Positions 10,775-23,345 are shown, counted from the stretch's first letter. The stretch: DNA of 64,000 nt from Moringa oleifera (GCA_021397835.1 JAJFZO010000230.1:5326001-5390000); one strand, 5' to 3'. The notes: generated by a model from the letters alone, not told the origin. Translations and numbers: made by a program.

Positions 10775-12581
10775 CTCTATATATAATTTTTTACATGAGT
10801 TATTGGACAATTTTAACCAATGTTTTAAGTTTGTATTAGATTTTTTGGTAAATTCATTTAAAATCAAATTAAATTTTAAAATATATTTAAATAAATTTTA
10901 ATTTAAAATAATTATAAACTTAATATTTTTATTATTAAAATGATTAAAAATTACTTAAATAGATTTTACATTTTATTTCGATTTTATTCTTCAAATTTGA
11001 AAAAAAAAATTCAACTAATCAACTATTTTTTATAAATTTTTTAAATTTTTAATAGTATAATTTTTTAAAAAATATTTTTAATACTAAAATAATTTTAGAT
11101 GTTTGTATGATGGTAGTTTGAATATTTATATATATATATATAAGGTAAATCAAAATTTATTATAAAATATTTTTAATATAAATATTTAAAAATTAAATTT
11201 TTAATAAGATTTAATTTAAAAAAATTAAAATATTAATATTTATTTGGATAAGTTTTAAAAGTAAATGTTTAATTGAGGAGAGAGAATAAAACTTAGAGAT
11301 TAAAGTGATATTTACCCTAAATTTTTTGTTGCTGAACTTATCTCCATGCTTCAATATGATTTATTTCTTTCAAACGCATGACAATTAATAATATATTCAT
11401 CTCAATTTTATAATTAAATTAATATATACAATGTAATATTAATAACTTTTTATTATTTTTAATGATAAATTAACTAAAAGATCAAAATAATAATTAATTT
11501 ATGAAATTTTAAATTTAACCATTGAGAATAGTCTGAACTGTCATGAAAAAATTTAAATCTCAAATCTGACCTATAAATTTACATATACTTATAATCACAT
11601 TAAAACCTTCTTTCTTTGGATTGTTATATCTTTTACTTTGAATATGTTAATCCGAATTTGGATGTGAACAAAATATGAAAATTGAAAATTGAAATGACAT
11701 ACCCATAGAAGTGGGTGGTGATTGGACCGCATTAAACTGATAAGGGTTATGCTAAATTAAATGTGAATCATATATGTTGTCATGTTGTATCAAATTTTAT
11801 ATGAAATATGATTTGATAAAATATATAATTAAATCATATTTAAATTATATAAAATTGAATTTCTCATGATTTTATTTTTTATTCATATTTTGAAATTATA
11901 CACAATAAAATAAATAATAATATTTTATTATAAATTATTCAAAAATTATAAACTTACATATAAAAAATTACAACTTATTAAATTTTGATCTAGTATAAAA
12001 ATAATTTTTTATTTTAAATACACTTTTAAATATATACTACAAATATAATTTTTAAATTATTTTTAAATTTTTTATTAATTCACATAAATTTTTATTATTT
12101 TTAAACAAAAATAAACTCTTAAAAATTATAGTGTCAACACAAAAAATTTTATTAATTTTTAATATCTATCGTGTCTGACACATAAACCATCATACCATGT
12201 ATTGACAAAAGTAATAACACATAGTGCGATGTGCTGCATTAACATACAAAAAATTGATCCAATGTATCATCAGATTTGTGCTTTACAGACCTGTGCTAAA
12301 CTCAATCCACAATAAAATGAGCCGTGCTAATTCGTGTCATCCAACCCACTTGCTACTTCTAGATTTGGGCAAGAAAATCAAAGCAAAATGTCATTAATCT
12401 TTTAAAAGAGGTAAAAGAGCTAAATGTGCCATAAATAAGAATTCATTCATGTCAACTGGTAAGCTGCCAAGCTTGGAGGTTCTGAACAAAATAGTCCAAG
12501 ATGCTAACATACTTGCTAATTAAATAAACTACTTCCAAACACCTCAATGTAATAATACAAATGCGGCTAAAATTGTTTACC
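10775..12581. other. AT-rich spacer downstream of argininosuccinate synthase
   Basis: Most of this stretch is AT-rich with no coding signal. A copy of the dispersed AT-rich repeat lies at about 10880-11260. The last 200 bases, near 12400-12581, are less AT-rich and should hold the 3' UTR of the minus-strand gene. Confidence 0.6.
10880..11260 (+). repeat. Copy of the dispersed AT-rich repeat family
   Basis: It shares the ordered landmarks of the family: an ataattataaa block, taatatttttattattaaaatgatt, acttaaatagattttacattttattt, tttttaaaaaatatttttaatact, aatcaaaatttattata and taagatttaattta. It has no coding capacity. Borders are approximate. Confidence 0.5.
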
Positions 12582-15500
12582 CTATATACCTCTCTCAAGC
12601 ATGGCCCGAGTCCTTATTGGAAGGCCATAGAGCCGAATGAATCCTGCAGCATCAGCTTGATCATATATCTGCCCACTCTCGAACGAGGAGATATCCTGCC
12701 TGTACAAACTGTAAGGACTTTTCCGGCCAGTTATGTTAACAGAACCCTTGTACAGCTTCAGAGTGACGGACCCGGTGGTCTTCTCCGTGATCTTCTCCAT
12801 GAAGGCATCCATCGACTCACGAAGTGGGTCAAACCACCTGCCTGCATAAACCAGTTCAGCATACTTGAGAGCTAGTGAGTCTTTAACTTGCATTGTTTCT
12901 CGATCGAGTGTCAAAGATTCTAGCTCGCGTACGGCAGTGAAGAGAATGGTTCCGCCAGGAGTTTCATAGACACCTCGACTTTTCATCCCGACAAGCCTGT
13001 TTTCAACCATGTCAATGCGGCCAATTCCATGTCGCCCGCCTATTTCATTGAGCTGAGAGAGAAGGGTCGCTGGGGAAAGCTCCTTTCCATTGACTGAAAC
13101 AGGAATTCCTGAAACTATGCCAATCTCTACATATCTGCAGAAAGTAGACGAGTGGGTGAAGAAACCATCTTGGTAGTTAAACCAAGAGAAATTAGACTTA
13201 AAAGAGTTTAACTAAGTTTTGCAAAGGAAGTTTACTCGGGTTGATCAGGGGCATCTTCTGGGTCAACGGACATCATATACATATCTTTCTTTGGCTCGTT
13301 TGCTGGGTCTTCCAAAATGTCACCCTTCAACGTCACAGATCACGAACATGAGAAAGCAAGAGAGAAGAGACCAGACACAAAGAGAACAATCCAAGGACAT
13401 CTTGGCAATTAATCATCTCGACTCAGCTTCACGACTACATATATTTTTCAAAGTTTCACAAGGTCTGCATATGTGTTACAAATAGACCGACATACCAATC
13501 ACAATAGCAAAACTAAATGCTTAGCAATAATAATCAGATGCTTCCACGGATGGTAGTTCAAAATCAGATATCAGAGTAAATGGATAATTACCTCGTGGCT
13601 TAGATGCCATAGGTTCCGGTCCCTACTGTAAATTGACTTCTTTGTCACAGGAACAGGCACATTGTGCTTCTTAGCATACTCAATAGCATCTTCTCTACCC
13701 TGTATATCCCATTCCCTCCAGGGTGCCACAACGTTCAGTTCAGGATTTAAAGCAAAGAATGTAAGCTCAAAGCGGACCTGGATAGATGGGTAGGTGAGCA
13801 AGAATCTATCAGAAGAAATAAATCGGGCGTTACAATTATTTGAAAACCCATTAAGAGGCATACCTGGTCATTTCCTTTCCCTGTGCATCCATGTGCAACA
13901 GCATCAGCTCCAACTTGCTTAGCGACATCCACCATAGCCTGTCATCATTAATACACCATTGTAAGAAACAACAAAGACACGATCCCAACAAGATAAAACC
14001 GACAAGTGATGGATTAGCATGATTCAGAGGCAACAAAACCACTAATCAAGAAAGATGAGCCACACTTTATTGTCTGAAACAATGAACACGAATTACAACA
14101 TGTAGGAAAACCCTGAAAAAGGTAAACGTAGTTCTAGCCCAAGAAAATAACAATACATTTCCCTACTTTGTACCCACATTCATGAGAACAAAATCAATTT
14201 CAGAAGTAGGAGCTCACTTTTGCAATAACTGGGCGTGCCATGGAGGTACCAAGCAAATACTTCCTTTCATAAATTGCACCAGCTCGTAAACAAGGAAATA
14301 TGTAATCTTTTACAAATTCCTCTGTCAGATCTTTAACAAATAACTGTGAGGCCCCACTCGCCTTGGCCTTCTCTTCCAGTCCGTCCAACTCCTTAATACC
14401 CTGCAAATTCAGCATTTTGGTATCAAGCATGAAGGTAATGTATATTTGTAAACTGTTTAAGTAAATGATACCGCTACTGCATCAGGACATTAAATAATCA
14501 CAACCATTTTAGGGGTAATTTATATTAGGATATACATACATACATACATATACATACATGTGCATATATAACCTAAGTATAAATGCCATACCTGACCAAC
14601 ATCAGCAGTGAAGCAAACAACTTCACAACCATAATTCTCCCTGAAATCACAAAATGTTTTAAAAAATAAATACATAAATGCCTCTATTTGCATCCATTTG
14701 TGTGAGAGAGAAACAGAGATAGATAAAGACAAAACAAGAGAGAGAGAGAGAGAGAAGAAAGATTAAATAGCTAAAAAGAAAGTGTGAATTACTGCAATTC
14801 ACTCAAAATAAGTAAAATAAAAAGTTGCAACTATCCAAACCTAGAAATTGCAATCTGCAGAGAGAAATTCCAAACTCTGGTCATCTCATTAAAATACCTA
14901 AAGCATGGCAGCTGAACACTCCATCACAGAGTGTTGTTATCGCTTAAAACCCATGCTGCAAACACCCATCTGAACACTCCATTGAATAGTGAATGTGCAT
15001 CACTTAAAACCCATGCTGCAAAAAGTCATCCAAACTCTTCATGCTTAGGGCCAGTGTGTATCACCTAAACCTCATGAGGTAACCACTCATCAACTAAAAT
15101 TTCTCAATGTTCTAGGTATTCGGGTAGTACTTTGAAAGCATAAGAAAACAGCATGAGCACTTTCTCTCTTACTAACATTTTCAAGAGGTACCGATATGAA
15201 TTAGGTACAATGGTTTCCACACTCATGATCTGACTGTGCTACTTATGCTTGATGAAAACTGGCATTTAAGGCAAAATAGGAAACATACTTCAGCCATGGG
15301 ACAATGACAGAGGTGTCTAAGCCCCCACTGTAAGCCAGGACCACCTTATTTAGTTTGCCTCGTAGACCAGCCCCTTTCGTAGCTACAGATGTTTCAATGT
15401 CACTGGACAAAACCGCTTGAATAGCTGCAATTCAGGACAAGATCATTAAGGTCATAAAACATGGACCTTGAAAATCGAAGATGTTAAAAAGTAACGACCA

Positions 15501-16564
15501 AAAACCACGAAAGATGCTCATGTTGTAAACATGTCAAACATGAAGAATCATGATGTAAAAGAAATGGTTATTTAAAGGGTCAAAAGACAACATTTGGAAA
15601 TCTAGAAAGCTTAAAATGCTCCACAATGGCAGCAGTTAGACCCAACAATAAGGTTATGTAAAAACAAAAGTACTCTCATAAAGTAGCTCTTCAGGAAATT
15701 AAAAGAAAACAACCAAACAGTAACTAACCTCACCTTGCTTTTTATGAGCTCGACTAGCATTGTCATTGTTACTTAGGACAACATGACCGCGCAACTCACT
15801 ACCTCTCACTCCCAGCTGTGATAAACAAAATCCCAAGAATCAAAAGAAGCGAGGCAAAGTCCAAATCGATAAGGCAAACACTATATAAGAGGATAAAAAG
15901 ACAGAAAGACAAAGGTTTAATCTATTATCATTACATTACCTCTTGGAAAGAAGAGGTCTTCCTGGGACAGGATAGTTTATCATGGCATTGCATTGTGTCT
16001 GCAAGTAAATTGAACCAAGCATGAGCTCATAGTCATTCAAGATAAATAAAATCAAGGATCATAAAATGGGAATTTCCACACAAAGTTTGTTATTTTCTTC
16101 ATTTCACTGCCAAAGATGTTTAGGAGTGAAAGAATGTCTCATTTTCATAACACAAAAATCAAACCCAAAAGAGACAAGCACCATGCTATCACAGTAGAAC
16201 CCAAGCCCACCAAAAAAGCGGGTATCTTTACCCAATCAAAACAAAACCTACCCAAAAGGATACACTCTTGAGTATCCTTCAAAGCTCCATTTGCCATTGT
16301 CCACAACACATTAGAATAATTTTAAAAAAAAAAAAAAAAACAAACAAACAACAGAAAGCACTACACGTCAGGCACCGAAAATATGAATATCAGATTATAG
16401 CATGTAGAAACAATGCACCTAACCTACAACCCAAATATTCACGCAAAAACAAAATGAAGCAATTAGAAATGGGAAAGCACAGAAGTTAAGAAAGTACTCA
16501 ATTTGGGACCATGAAAAGCGAGGTTAATTGATGAACATGACGATATCGCCTTCAACTGAGCCAT
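12582..16564 (-). CDS. Argininosuccinate synthase, plastid-targeted
   Basis: This enzyme makes argininosuccinate from citrulline, aspartate and ATP, the penultimate step of arginine synthesis. Ten exons read: 16564-16498, 15998-15940, 15815-15734, 15424-15289, 14640-14592, 14400-14218, 13938-13864, 13777-13592, 13324-13236, 13134-12582. They join in phase to 1479 nt, 492 residues, about the Arabidopsis length. The first 90 or so residues are Ser- and basic-rich and act as transit peptide, starting [12 protein letters not shown]. The ATP pyrophosphatase P-loop is SGGLDTS (102-108). Other family stretches: [52 protein letters not shown] and the end MLERGI. The start is the first ATG after the TATA box and gives the expected transit peptide. 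The long fourth intron (14641-15288) holds a tandem repeat and a (GA)n run. Confidence 0.97.
14738..14755. repeat. (GA)n microsatellite in an intron of argininosuccinate synthase
   Basis: A run of about nine GA units lies within the intron that splits the P-loop exon from the CFTADVGQ exon. Confidence 0.85.
14914..15091. repeat. Three diverged 58-60 bp tandem repeats in an intron
   Basis: Units start at 14914, 14972 and 15032. Units 1 and 2 share gaacactccat and cttaaaacccatgctgcaaa. The third is more diverged (aaactcttcatg, tcacctaaacctcatg). All three lie inside the fourth intron of the argininosuccinate synthase gene. Confidence 0.85.
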
Positions 16565-16650
16565 GTCTGTCCCCGATTTTGCCAGGACTATCAAGAATCT
16601 CGCCCTTCTCTCTGTCTTGGGTTACAAACGCAGACAACGGGAAAACAACG

Positions 16651-16663
16651 TTAGGGTTTAGGG
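16651..16663 (-). promoter_or_regulatory. Telo-box in the leader of argininosuccinate synthase
   Basis: The plus strand reads TTAGGGTTTAGGG (CCCTAAACCCTAA on the coding strand), 87 bp upstream of the start codon and about 100 bp downstream of the TATA box. Telo-boxes are a known element near transcription starts of growth-related plant genes. The match is exact; its function here is inferred. Confidence 0.6.
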
Positions 16664-16764
16664 AAATGCAGTATTAAACATTTAGAAAGTGCGATGGGAC
16701 GTAGCTCCAATGACGCAAGAACAGCCAACCTGCTTAAACTGGTACAAGTGGCAGTGGGCTCTCA

Positions 16765-16771
16765 CTTTATA
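16765..16771 (-). promoter_or_regulatory. TATA box of argininosuccinate synthase
   Basis: The coding strand reads GGTATAAAGTG. It lies about 200 bp upstream of the start codon, which predicts transcription from near 16735 and a leader of about 170 nt that includes the telo-box. Confidence 0.6.
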
Positions 16772-17039
16772 CCTTCAACATCTCAGTAGCCCACAGTCCA
16801 TTCCTGCACAAACGACCAAGTCTAAAAGTTTTCATATTTTATTTAAACCTCCTTTTTAAACAATTAACTACAATTTACAAAATAAAATTTTAATTCATTT
16901 TTTACTAAATATAATTTAAATTTTAGAAGATATTTTAATTTAATTTTTACATTAAATTTTAAAATATTTTGAAATAAAATTCAATCAATGAAAAATAATT
17001 AAATTAAACTTTAACGTAAATTATTATAAAAAATAAATA

Positions 17040-17340
17040 TATTTTATTATTGAAATAATTTTAAAAAATATAAATAAATTTTATGTTTAATTATGAATCA
17101 ATTTTTTTAATTTTAAATAATTTTTAATTTATGGATTATTTTAAAAAATTTAAAAATAATTTAAAAAATATTTTCATTACTAAAAAAACTTTAAATTTTT
17201 TGTTATAATAATTTAAACATTTTTTATATTTATAAAAAATTTCAAATTAAAATTTTTAGTCAAAGTTTTCAATTTGGATGTTTTTAATTTTTAAATAATA
17301 TATTAAAAAATTAAATAGTTTTTATTTAATTTTAGTAATT
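17040..17340 (+). repeat. Copy of the dispersed AT-rich repeat family
   Basis: It matches family landmarks in order: tttaaattttttgttata, ataatttaaacattttttat, atttataaaaaatttcaaat and taaaatttttag. Borders are approximate. Confidence 0.5.
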
Positions 17341-17433
17341 TTAAAAATTATTTATTTAGAGAAATTGATAAAATATTGTTTGATGGACAACACAAATCAG
17401 ACTAAAATAAGGACCTGTTTATAGGAAAGAAAT

Positions 17434-17466
17434 CTGTGAAATAAGAGATTTTTTCTTATTTCACAG
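17434..17466. repeat. Perfect 13-bp inverted repeat with a 7-nt loop
   Basis: The arms CTGTGAAATAAGA and TCTTATTTCACAG are exact reverse complements, separated by 7 nt. It lies in AT-rich spacer with no adjacent gene, so a terminator role is unlikely. It may be part of a small transposon remnant. Confidence 0.85.
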
Positions 17467-18979
17467 TGTGAAAAATAAATAATAAAATAAGATTTATTTT
17501 ATTTTATAATATAATAAGATTTTTATATTTTCGTATTTAGATATATTAAATATTTTTTAAAATTTTACTTTTTAATAATATCAATTTTATAAATTATTTA
17601 ATTCTAAAAATCCTAATGAGATTATTTTTTCTATGGACCGTTTATATATATTATGAAATTTTAAAAATCTTATATGAAAAATATTTTAAATTTCAATTGG
17701 AAAATTAATTGGACAGACAAATTAGGTTTTAAAAATATGTAATAATATATAAAATGAAAAATTGTATTGTCTTAATCGGACGAAATTAGATGGGCCACTA
17801 AAACGCCATAAGTTCATTTGGGCTCATAGTCAGCCTGACCAGCCCATCATGATTTCTCAAGTTTTCAGCTTTACAATAATTACTAACAAATTATTGTTAT
17901 TATTTATTATTTTATTAAATTATAGGCTGGCGGAAATGATTACATGCAGGCTGGTGTACAGATGCCGGTGGGTAGGGCTGAATCAGCCGCAACGCTTTCG
18001 AGTGGTTGCTGCGCCTTTACGGCTTTACATGTAAAAAGCACAATGATTCGGACCTACGAGCCTAACTGTGCACCCGTCGGGTCCAACCGAACCAGCCTTC
18101 ATTACCCGAATCTCGGCCGGGTTTGTCAATCGAAGTGTTGACGAGGTTGAGCGTCACCTAGTCACCTAAAATGCCAGGCAAATAAATTAAATTAAATTCT
18201 TTTAATTCTGTTATTATTATTTTAAAAATTAAAATTATATACAAAAAGCTGGGGGTGGGGCCCGTTTTGGATGGAATTTCGGCTGGGAGTTAAAGTGTTA
18301 ATGGGAGAAGGACAGGAATGGGTCCCAGGAGCTAAGACCATAAATAGCCCACGTATAATGAAGCTACAGCCTAACACCTGCTTCCTGTGGGATGTCTCAC
18401 AGCCTAACAGCTGGTTGCTACTTCATGCCAACTCGGATTTTCAAACAGGTCTTTGGGTCGGCATTGTTGGATTATGAAAAAAAGAAAAAAAAAAGTTTTA
18501 ATTTTATATAAAATTATTAATTAACTATTAATAAATAATAATTTATCATAATTTAATCTGCCAAATTTTATATAATTATAATGGATTATATTTTTTGTTG
18601 ACTTGATTTGTGTTAATTTTTAAAACATAGTGATATGTAATAATTTAACAAAATAAATAATTATAATGTGTTTTATTTATTTATTAATATTATAAATTAT
18701 AAAAATATTTTAAATATAAATAATATAAAATTCTAATATTTATCACTTATTATTAATTAAATTTTTATATTTAAAAAGTAACAAATCAAAACTCTATCTA
18801 TCAAATTTAATTTAAATTAATTTTTAATTTAAATAATTAAAAATATTATTATTATTAAAATATATAAAAGTGATTCATATTATTTTTTTACTTCATTTCG
18901 AATCCATCCTTTAAAATTAAATAATTTTTAACATAAAATCTATTTTTTATAATTTTTGAATTGTTTATAATATAAAGTT

Positions 18980-19002
18980 ATATATATATATATATATATA
19001 TT
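18980..19002. repeat. (TA)n microsatellite
   Basis: About eleven TA units directly precede an attcaatact block, which reappears after the 19550 microsatellite. Confidence 0.9.
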
Positions 19003-19004
19003 CA

Positions 19005-19270
19005 ATACTCTGAAATTTTTGATTTTTTTGGAAATATAGCTTGAATTTTTTTAGATATGTAAAAATTTTTAAATTAAAATTCGTTATACAAGATTTTTAA
19101 TTTTAATATAGATAATTTTAAATTTTTTGATATAATTTAATTTAATATAAATTAATAAATTGAAGTTTAATTTATAATTTTTTACATATAAAAATTTAAT
19201 TATTAACATAAAATAAACATCATAATTTTATACAATGTTTACTCAAATATTTTTATTTTTAAAAAATAAA
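19005..19270 (+). repeat. Copy of the dispersed AT-rich repeat family
   Basis: It carries the distal half of the family: aaaatttttaaattaaaatt, cgttatacaagatttttaat, aaattttttgatataattta, aaattaataaattgaagttt and aacataaaataaacatcata. It starts at the (TA)n run. Confidence 0.5.
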
Positions 19271-19549
19271 TTAAATCAATAAAATAATTTAAATAATTTA
19301 AAATTATTAAATTTTTTAATTTAAAAATCAATAAATAAATATCTCTTGAATTATTTATTTATTAATGAGATTGATTTAATTTGAATATTGGTTTAAATAA
19401 ATATAAAAAAGTAATGATATTTTTGTTATTGAAATGTGTTATATTGAATAAATTTTGCTCTTTTTCAAATTTATTTTTAAAATTTGAATAATTTTACACT
19501 CATGAGTTAGTTTTTATGAATTTTGCAAATTTTATATAGTATCATATTA

Positions 19550-19574
19550 ATATATATATATAGAGAGAGAGAGA
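19550..19574. repeat. Compound (TA)n(GA)n microsatellite
   Basis: A TA run passes directly into GAGAGAGAGAGA. It is followed by attcaatact and another partial repeat-family copy (19590-19770). A similar compound run sits at 40765-40809. Confidence 0.85.
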
Positions 19575-20370
19575 TTCAATACTTAAACAAAAATTAAAAT
19601 TCTTTGTTATGAAAATAATTTAAATATTTTTTATATTTATAAAAAAATAATTATAATTTAATATTCATTGAATAAGATCTCTATTTTTTATGTTTTTCGA
19701 TATGATCTTAATTGAATCAAATTGAAATATTATAAATACAATTCAACCAATCAATATTTTAACATTTAAATTAAAAAACACATTTAATTTAAATTTTTTA
19801 TATTTATTTTATAAAATATTATAAGCTCTATGATAATTTTTTATATAAATTTAAATATCTTTATCAAAATTTAAAATTTTTTATTTATTAAAAACTCACA
19901 CACCTCTAAGAACAAATGATTGATAAGACATCAAATAACGAATCAAATCAATTCTAAATCTATTCAAAAAAAAAAGTATAGATATTAAATTTAATATACT
20001 AAACTCATGAATTGAAAACCCATTTACTTTTATAAAAGCTTAATATCTCTTTACTATATATTGAATATGAGATTTTTTTATATATCATTCATATAATAAT
20101 TATATTATATAACTAATTAGCTATAAGCATAAGCTAACACTATATCTTCATATGCGGGCATTGATTTAAGTAACATGTGACTTATTTTCATGTAAAATCC
20201 CACCCATAACGAATTTAGCTCTGAAAATTTTTAAATCAAAGTCAAAAAAATTAAAAACCATCTACTCATTTAACTTTATCTTGATTTTTAAAAAATTAAA
20301 ATATATATTTTTTATAATTTATGAGATAATACATAATTAATTAATTAAAATTTTAATTATTAATTTTATT

Positions 20371-21060
20371 AAATTGATGTGTATAATAATTTCTTTAAAA
20401 AATTAATACCAACTCTAATCTATATATATATCCAAATAACAATCATGAAAGGTGCCCTCCAAAGAGGTATTTTGAGATGCTTCCCAAAATGTATATATAT
20501 AAATCCAAATAACAATCATGAAAAGGTGCCCTCCAAAGAGTTATTTTTAGATGCTTCCCAAAGTTACAAAAGCCTACAACCACTAGTCCTACTTACATTT
20601 CTATCAATGCCTAGTTGATCTTCTAAACTTGGCACCATATTTTTTGCTTATAAACTTTGAGGAGGCTCCCTTCCTTTAGAGAATGAAGAGGGCCTATAAA
20701 AGTACCCTATGGTGGAAAGGAATCATGAAGTGGGAGCTTTTTGCCTTACTTGAACCAAATTGTAAACCATAACCCAAAAAGCCTTTGTACGCTTCTTAGC
20801 TTCTCACTATCAATGTTAGTCAAATAAGGCCAATGGGTCCTTAAATTTGATAATTGGGTCCTTTCTTCTCATGCCATCATTGCATAACCTCCTTGCTTTT
20901 TTAATACAAGATATGCTAATGGAGTTGACCTTTTTCCCCTTTTTATGCACACATTTTTAATATGTAGAGATATCAAAATTTATAGGGATGGTTCTCCTTT
21001 AATTCAAAGTAAATCCAAAAAATAAATAAATTATACATATTTTGTAATTAAAATTTTACA
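20371..21060. other. Moderate-GC island in AT-rich desert, no gene recognised
   Basis: 20430-20960 is less AT-rich than its surroundings. It includes a 73-bp tandem duplication and then unique sequence with short ORFs only. I see no homology, splice pattern or RNA gene. Confidence 0.5.
20431..20575 (+). repeat. 73-bp tandem duplication
   Basis: The units 20431-20503 and 20504-20575 both run tccaaataacaatcatgaaa, ggtgccctccaaagag, agatgcttcccaaa. They differ by a few bases. Both keep an open frame on the plus strand, but it has no recognisable product. Confidence 0.9.
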
Positions 21061-21500
21061 GTATTAATTAAAATAATTATATTTTTAATATTTAAATTTA
21101 CTTTAAATAATTATAAAAATTAATGATATTTTCGTTGCTCAAATTATTGAAAAATTATTCAAATAAATTTTATATTTCATCTTAATTCTATCTCTCAAAT
21201 TAGAATAATTTTTTAATCATTAACTTTTTTATAAAATTTTTAAAATTTTAACAATGCAATTTTTTGAAAAATATATTTTTAATAGTCAAAAAATTCTAAA
21301 TTTTTTGCGATAGTATCTTAAATATTTCTTTTGAAAAATTTTAGTTAAAATTTATTACACAAGATATCCAAATTTTAAATTTTTTAATAAAATTTAATTT
21401 AATTTAAATTGATAAATCATAATTTGATTAGTAAATTTTTAAACATCAAAATTTATTTTATACAACATAATAAATATTAAAATTTTATATAATTTTTATT
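21060..21500 (+). repeat. Long copy of the dispersed AT-rich repeat family
   Basis: This is one of the fullest copies. It includes atgatattttcgttgctcaa, attcaaataaattttatatt, aatgcaattttttgaaaaat, attctaaattttttgcgata, ttaaaatttattacacaaga and aattgataaatcataatttg, in the same order as the copies at 24790-25200 and 43560-43990. Confidence 0.55.
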
Positions 21501-23345
21501 TTAAAATAAAATACAAAAATTCTTGATTAAACTGCATCATCAATTTATAATTTTTCATATAACTAAAATTATTTGACAATATTTATATATACATTCATTT
21601 CTTGTATACACCTAAAAATACACCGACGCATGCTTGTTGAGACAACGAGACATTGCTGAAAAATGCTTAAGTAGCGAAAGCATGAGAAAGTGGTTTCATG
21701 CATTCTTGTAAGAAATTACGGAACATTTCATGATGGAAGAGAGGTGTTTGATGAGTTTCAACACTTTTGTGAATGTTCATAATGGCAATTGAAAACCCAA
21801 TAAATGTTGTTTTACTCGATTTTGTGCTTTAAAACCCATCTTTTAGTACAATACCATAAAGTGAGTGAATTAAAGCATACCATATATGTGTTAATGTTGG
21901 GAGATATATTATTTCAAATGCTAAAGTAATTTTTCATGCCGATTGAGCTCTTTGATAATAATGTGCTTGTGGCCCATCTTCTTCTAGGAAAAGTTGTCAC
22001 ACACTTAACACCACACATGATTAGAGATTTCGATTTTGGTTTCTTTTTCGATCTTTTTAAAGAAACATTGAACTATTGTTAATATAATGCGTCTAATGGT
22101 ATGATCATACTCAGTAGAAATTAGTAGACTTTCTCAAATACGTATTTATTTAATTAATCATCCATAATGTTCAAATCAATGTTAGATTGTAAGCCAAAAA
22201 AAAAAAAAAGTTGATTATGCACCCATCATATACTCAAGTATTTATGTGTTCGTATTTATACAAAATGTGGCAAAGATTATTAGTATATGAGCAAAACTTT
22301 ATTATTAGTTATTTCTCTTAATTTAATTTTCAAAAATTTTATTTATCAAAAGTCATTAATTAATTAATTAGTGTATAAGATATTAATTTTTTATATTTGT
22401 AAATGAATTTGAAAAACTATGAAAAGTTGTATAACAAAAGCAACTCAAAGATAGATATAATTCGAATATAACATAAAATCAATGTGAGCATATCATGAAA
22501 ATTTTATTTTATAATAAATAATAATTATCACGAAAATAAGTGGTTTATAATTTATTTGTCTTCCTATTTTTTATTCATTTTATGGATTGTTATCTTTATT
22601 TTTTTTAGTGTTTATCTTGAGAATTAATAATTGTTTTAAAATAATTTTTAAATTTTATAGTTATTTTTAATTGTTAAAATTATCTCATAATTTTAATTTT
22701 TTAAAAAGTAAATTAAATAAAGTAATATATAAATTCTTTATTTTTTATGTACCTAACAAATGTATTTGCGCCAAAAGATATTACTAAATCAAACAATGTC
22801 TACATGGGACATGGAAGATTCACATCTAATAAAATCTAATATTATTATTTAATATAATTATGAAATTTAAAAAAATAATATTCTATTTAAAAGGTGTAGA
22901 TAGGTAATTTTTTAAATGTAAAATTTTAATTATCAAATTATAAAAAAATATTTTTATTTTCATTAAATAAAATTACAAAAATATGCCAGCCGACTCCAGA
23001 GGACCCCAAAAAAGTTTCAAGTTGATCAAAGTCCACTCTTGGTTAAATAATTGCTTTATCAATTATTATATTTATTTTTTAATATAAACTTAAATTTTTC
23101 TTTTTCAAAAAATTTAATTTTACTTAATATTAAATTATGATTCTAAAGGTTACTTGAGTGGGCCATATTGCAAAAGAAAACTCCTTACTTTGGAAGGTTG
23201 AGAATATGATTGTGATCCAGTTGTGTAGTTTTTGGCTTGACACGTGTCCTGACAACTTCTAGGTGCCCTACCCTTTCTTTAACTTTGGCTTTAATTGGAG
23301 CACTCTCTCTACAAAAATACAATTTTGTCCTTCATCTTTACCTAG
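21501..23345. other. Gene-free stretch with two moderate-GC islands
   Basis: 21600-22250 and 22975-23345 are less AT-rich than their surroundings. The second contains the palindrome at 23239-23248. No open frame, RNA gene or transposon ends were recognised. Confidence 0.5.
23239..23248. promoter_or_regulatory. Palindromic G-box / ABRE-like site GACACGTGTC
   Basis: This is an exact 10-bp palindrome around CACGTG, the core bound by plant bHLH and bZIP factors. It lies in a moderate-GC island 4.9 kb upstream of the BYPASS1-like gene. A distal regulatory role is possible but unproven; the core also occurs by chance. Confidence 0.3.

Larger units (their letters stand above)
16800..18480. other. 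AT-rich spacer with two richer islands
   Basis: 16830-17770 is AT-rich and holds one repeat-family copy and a perfect hairpin. 17780-18180 and 18245-18475 are clearly richer in G and C. They contain open frames of 60-90 codons that I do not recognise and that lack splice or start context. They could be distal promoter DNA or remains of old genes. Confidence 0.5.
18481..20370. other. AT-rich gene-free stretch
   Basis: Nearly all A and T, with no coding potential on either strand. It holds a (TA)n run at 18980-19002, a (TA)n(GA)n run at 19550-19574 and copies of the dispersed repeat family. Confidence 0.7.

Noticed and set aside
18271..18477. 68-codon frame in a GC-richer island
   Set aside because: No homology and no support beyond base composition.
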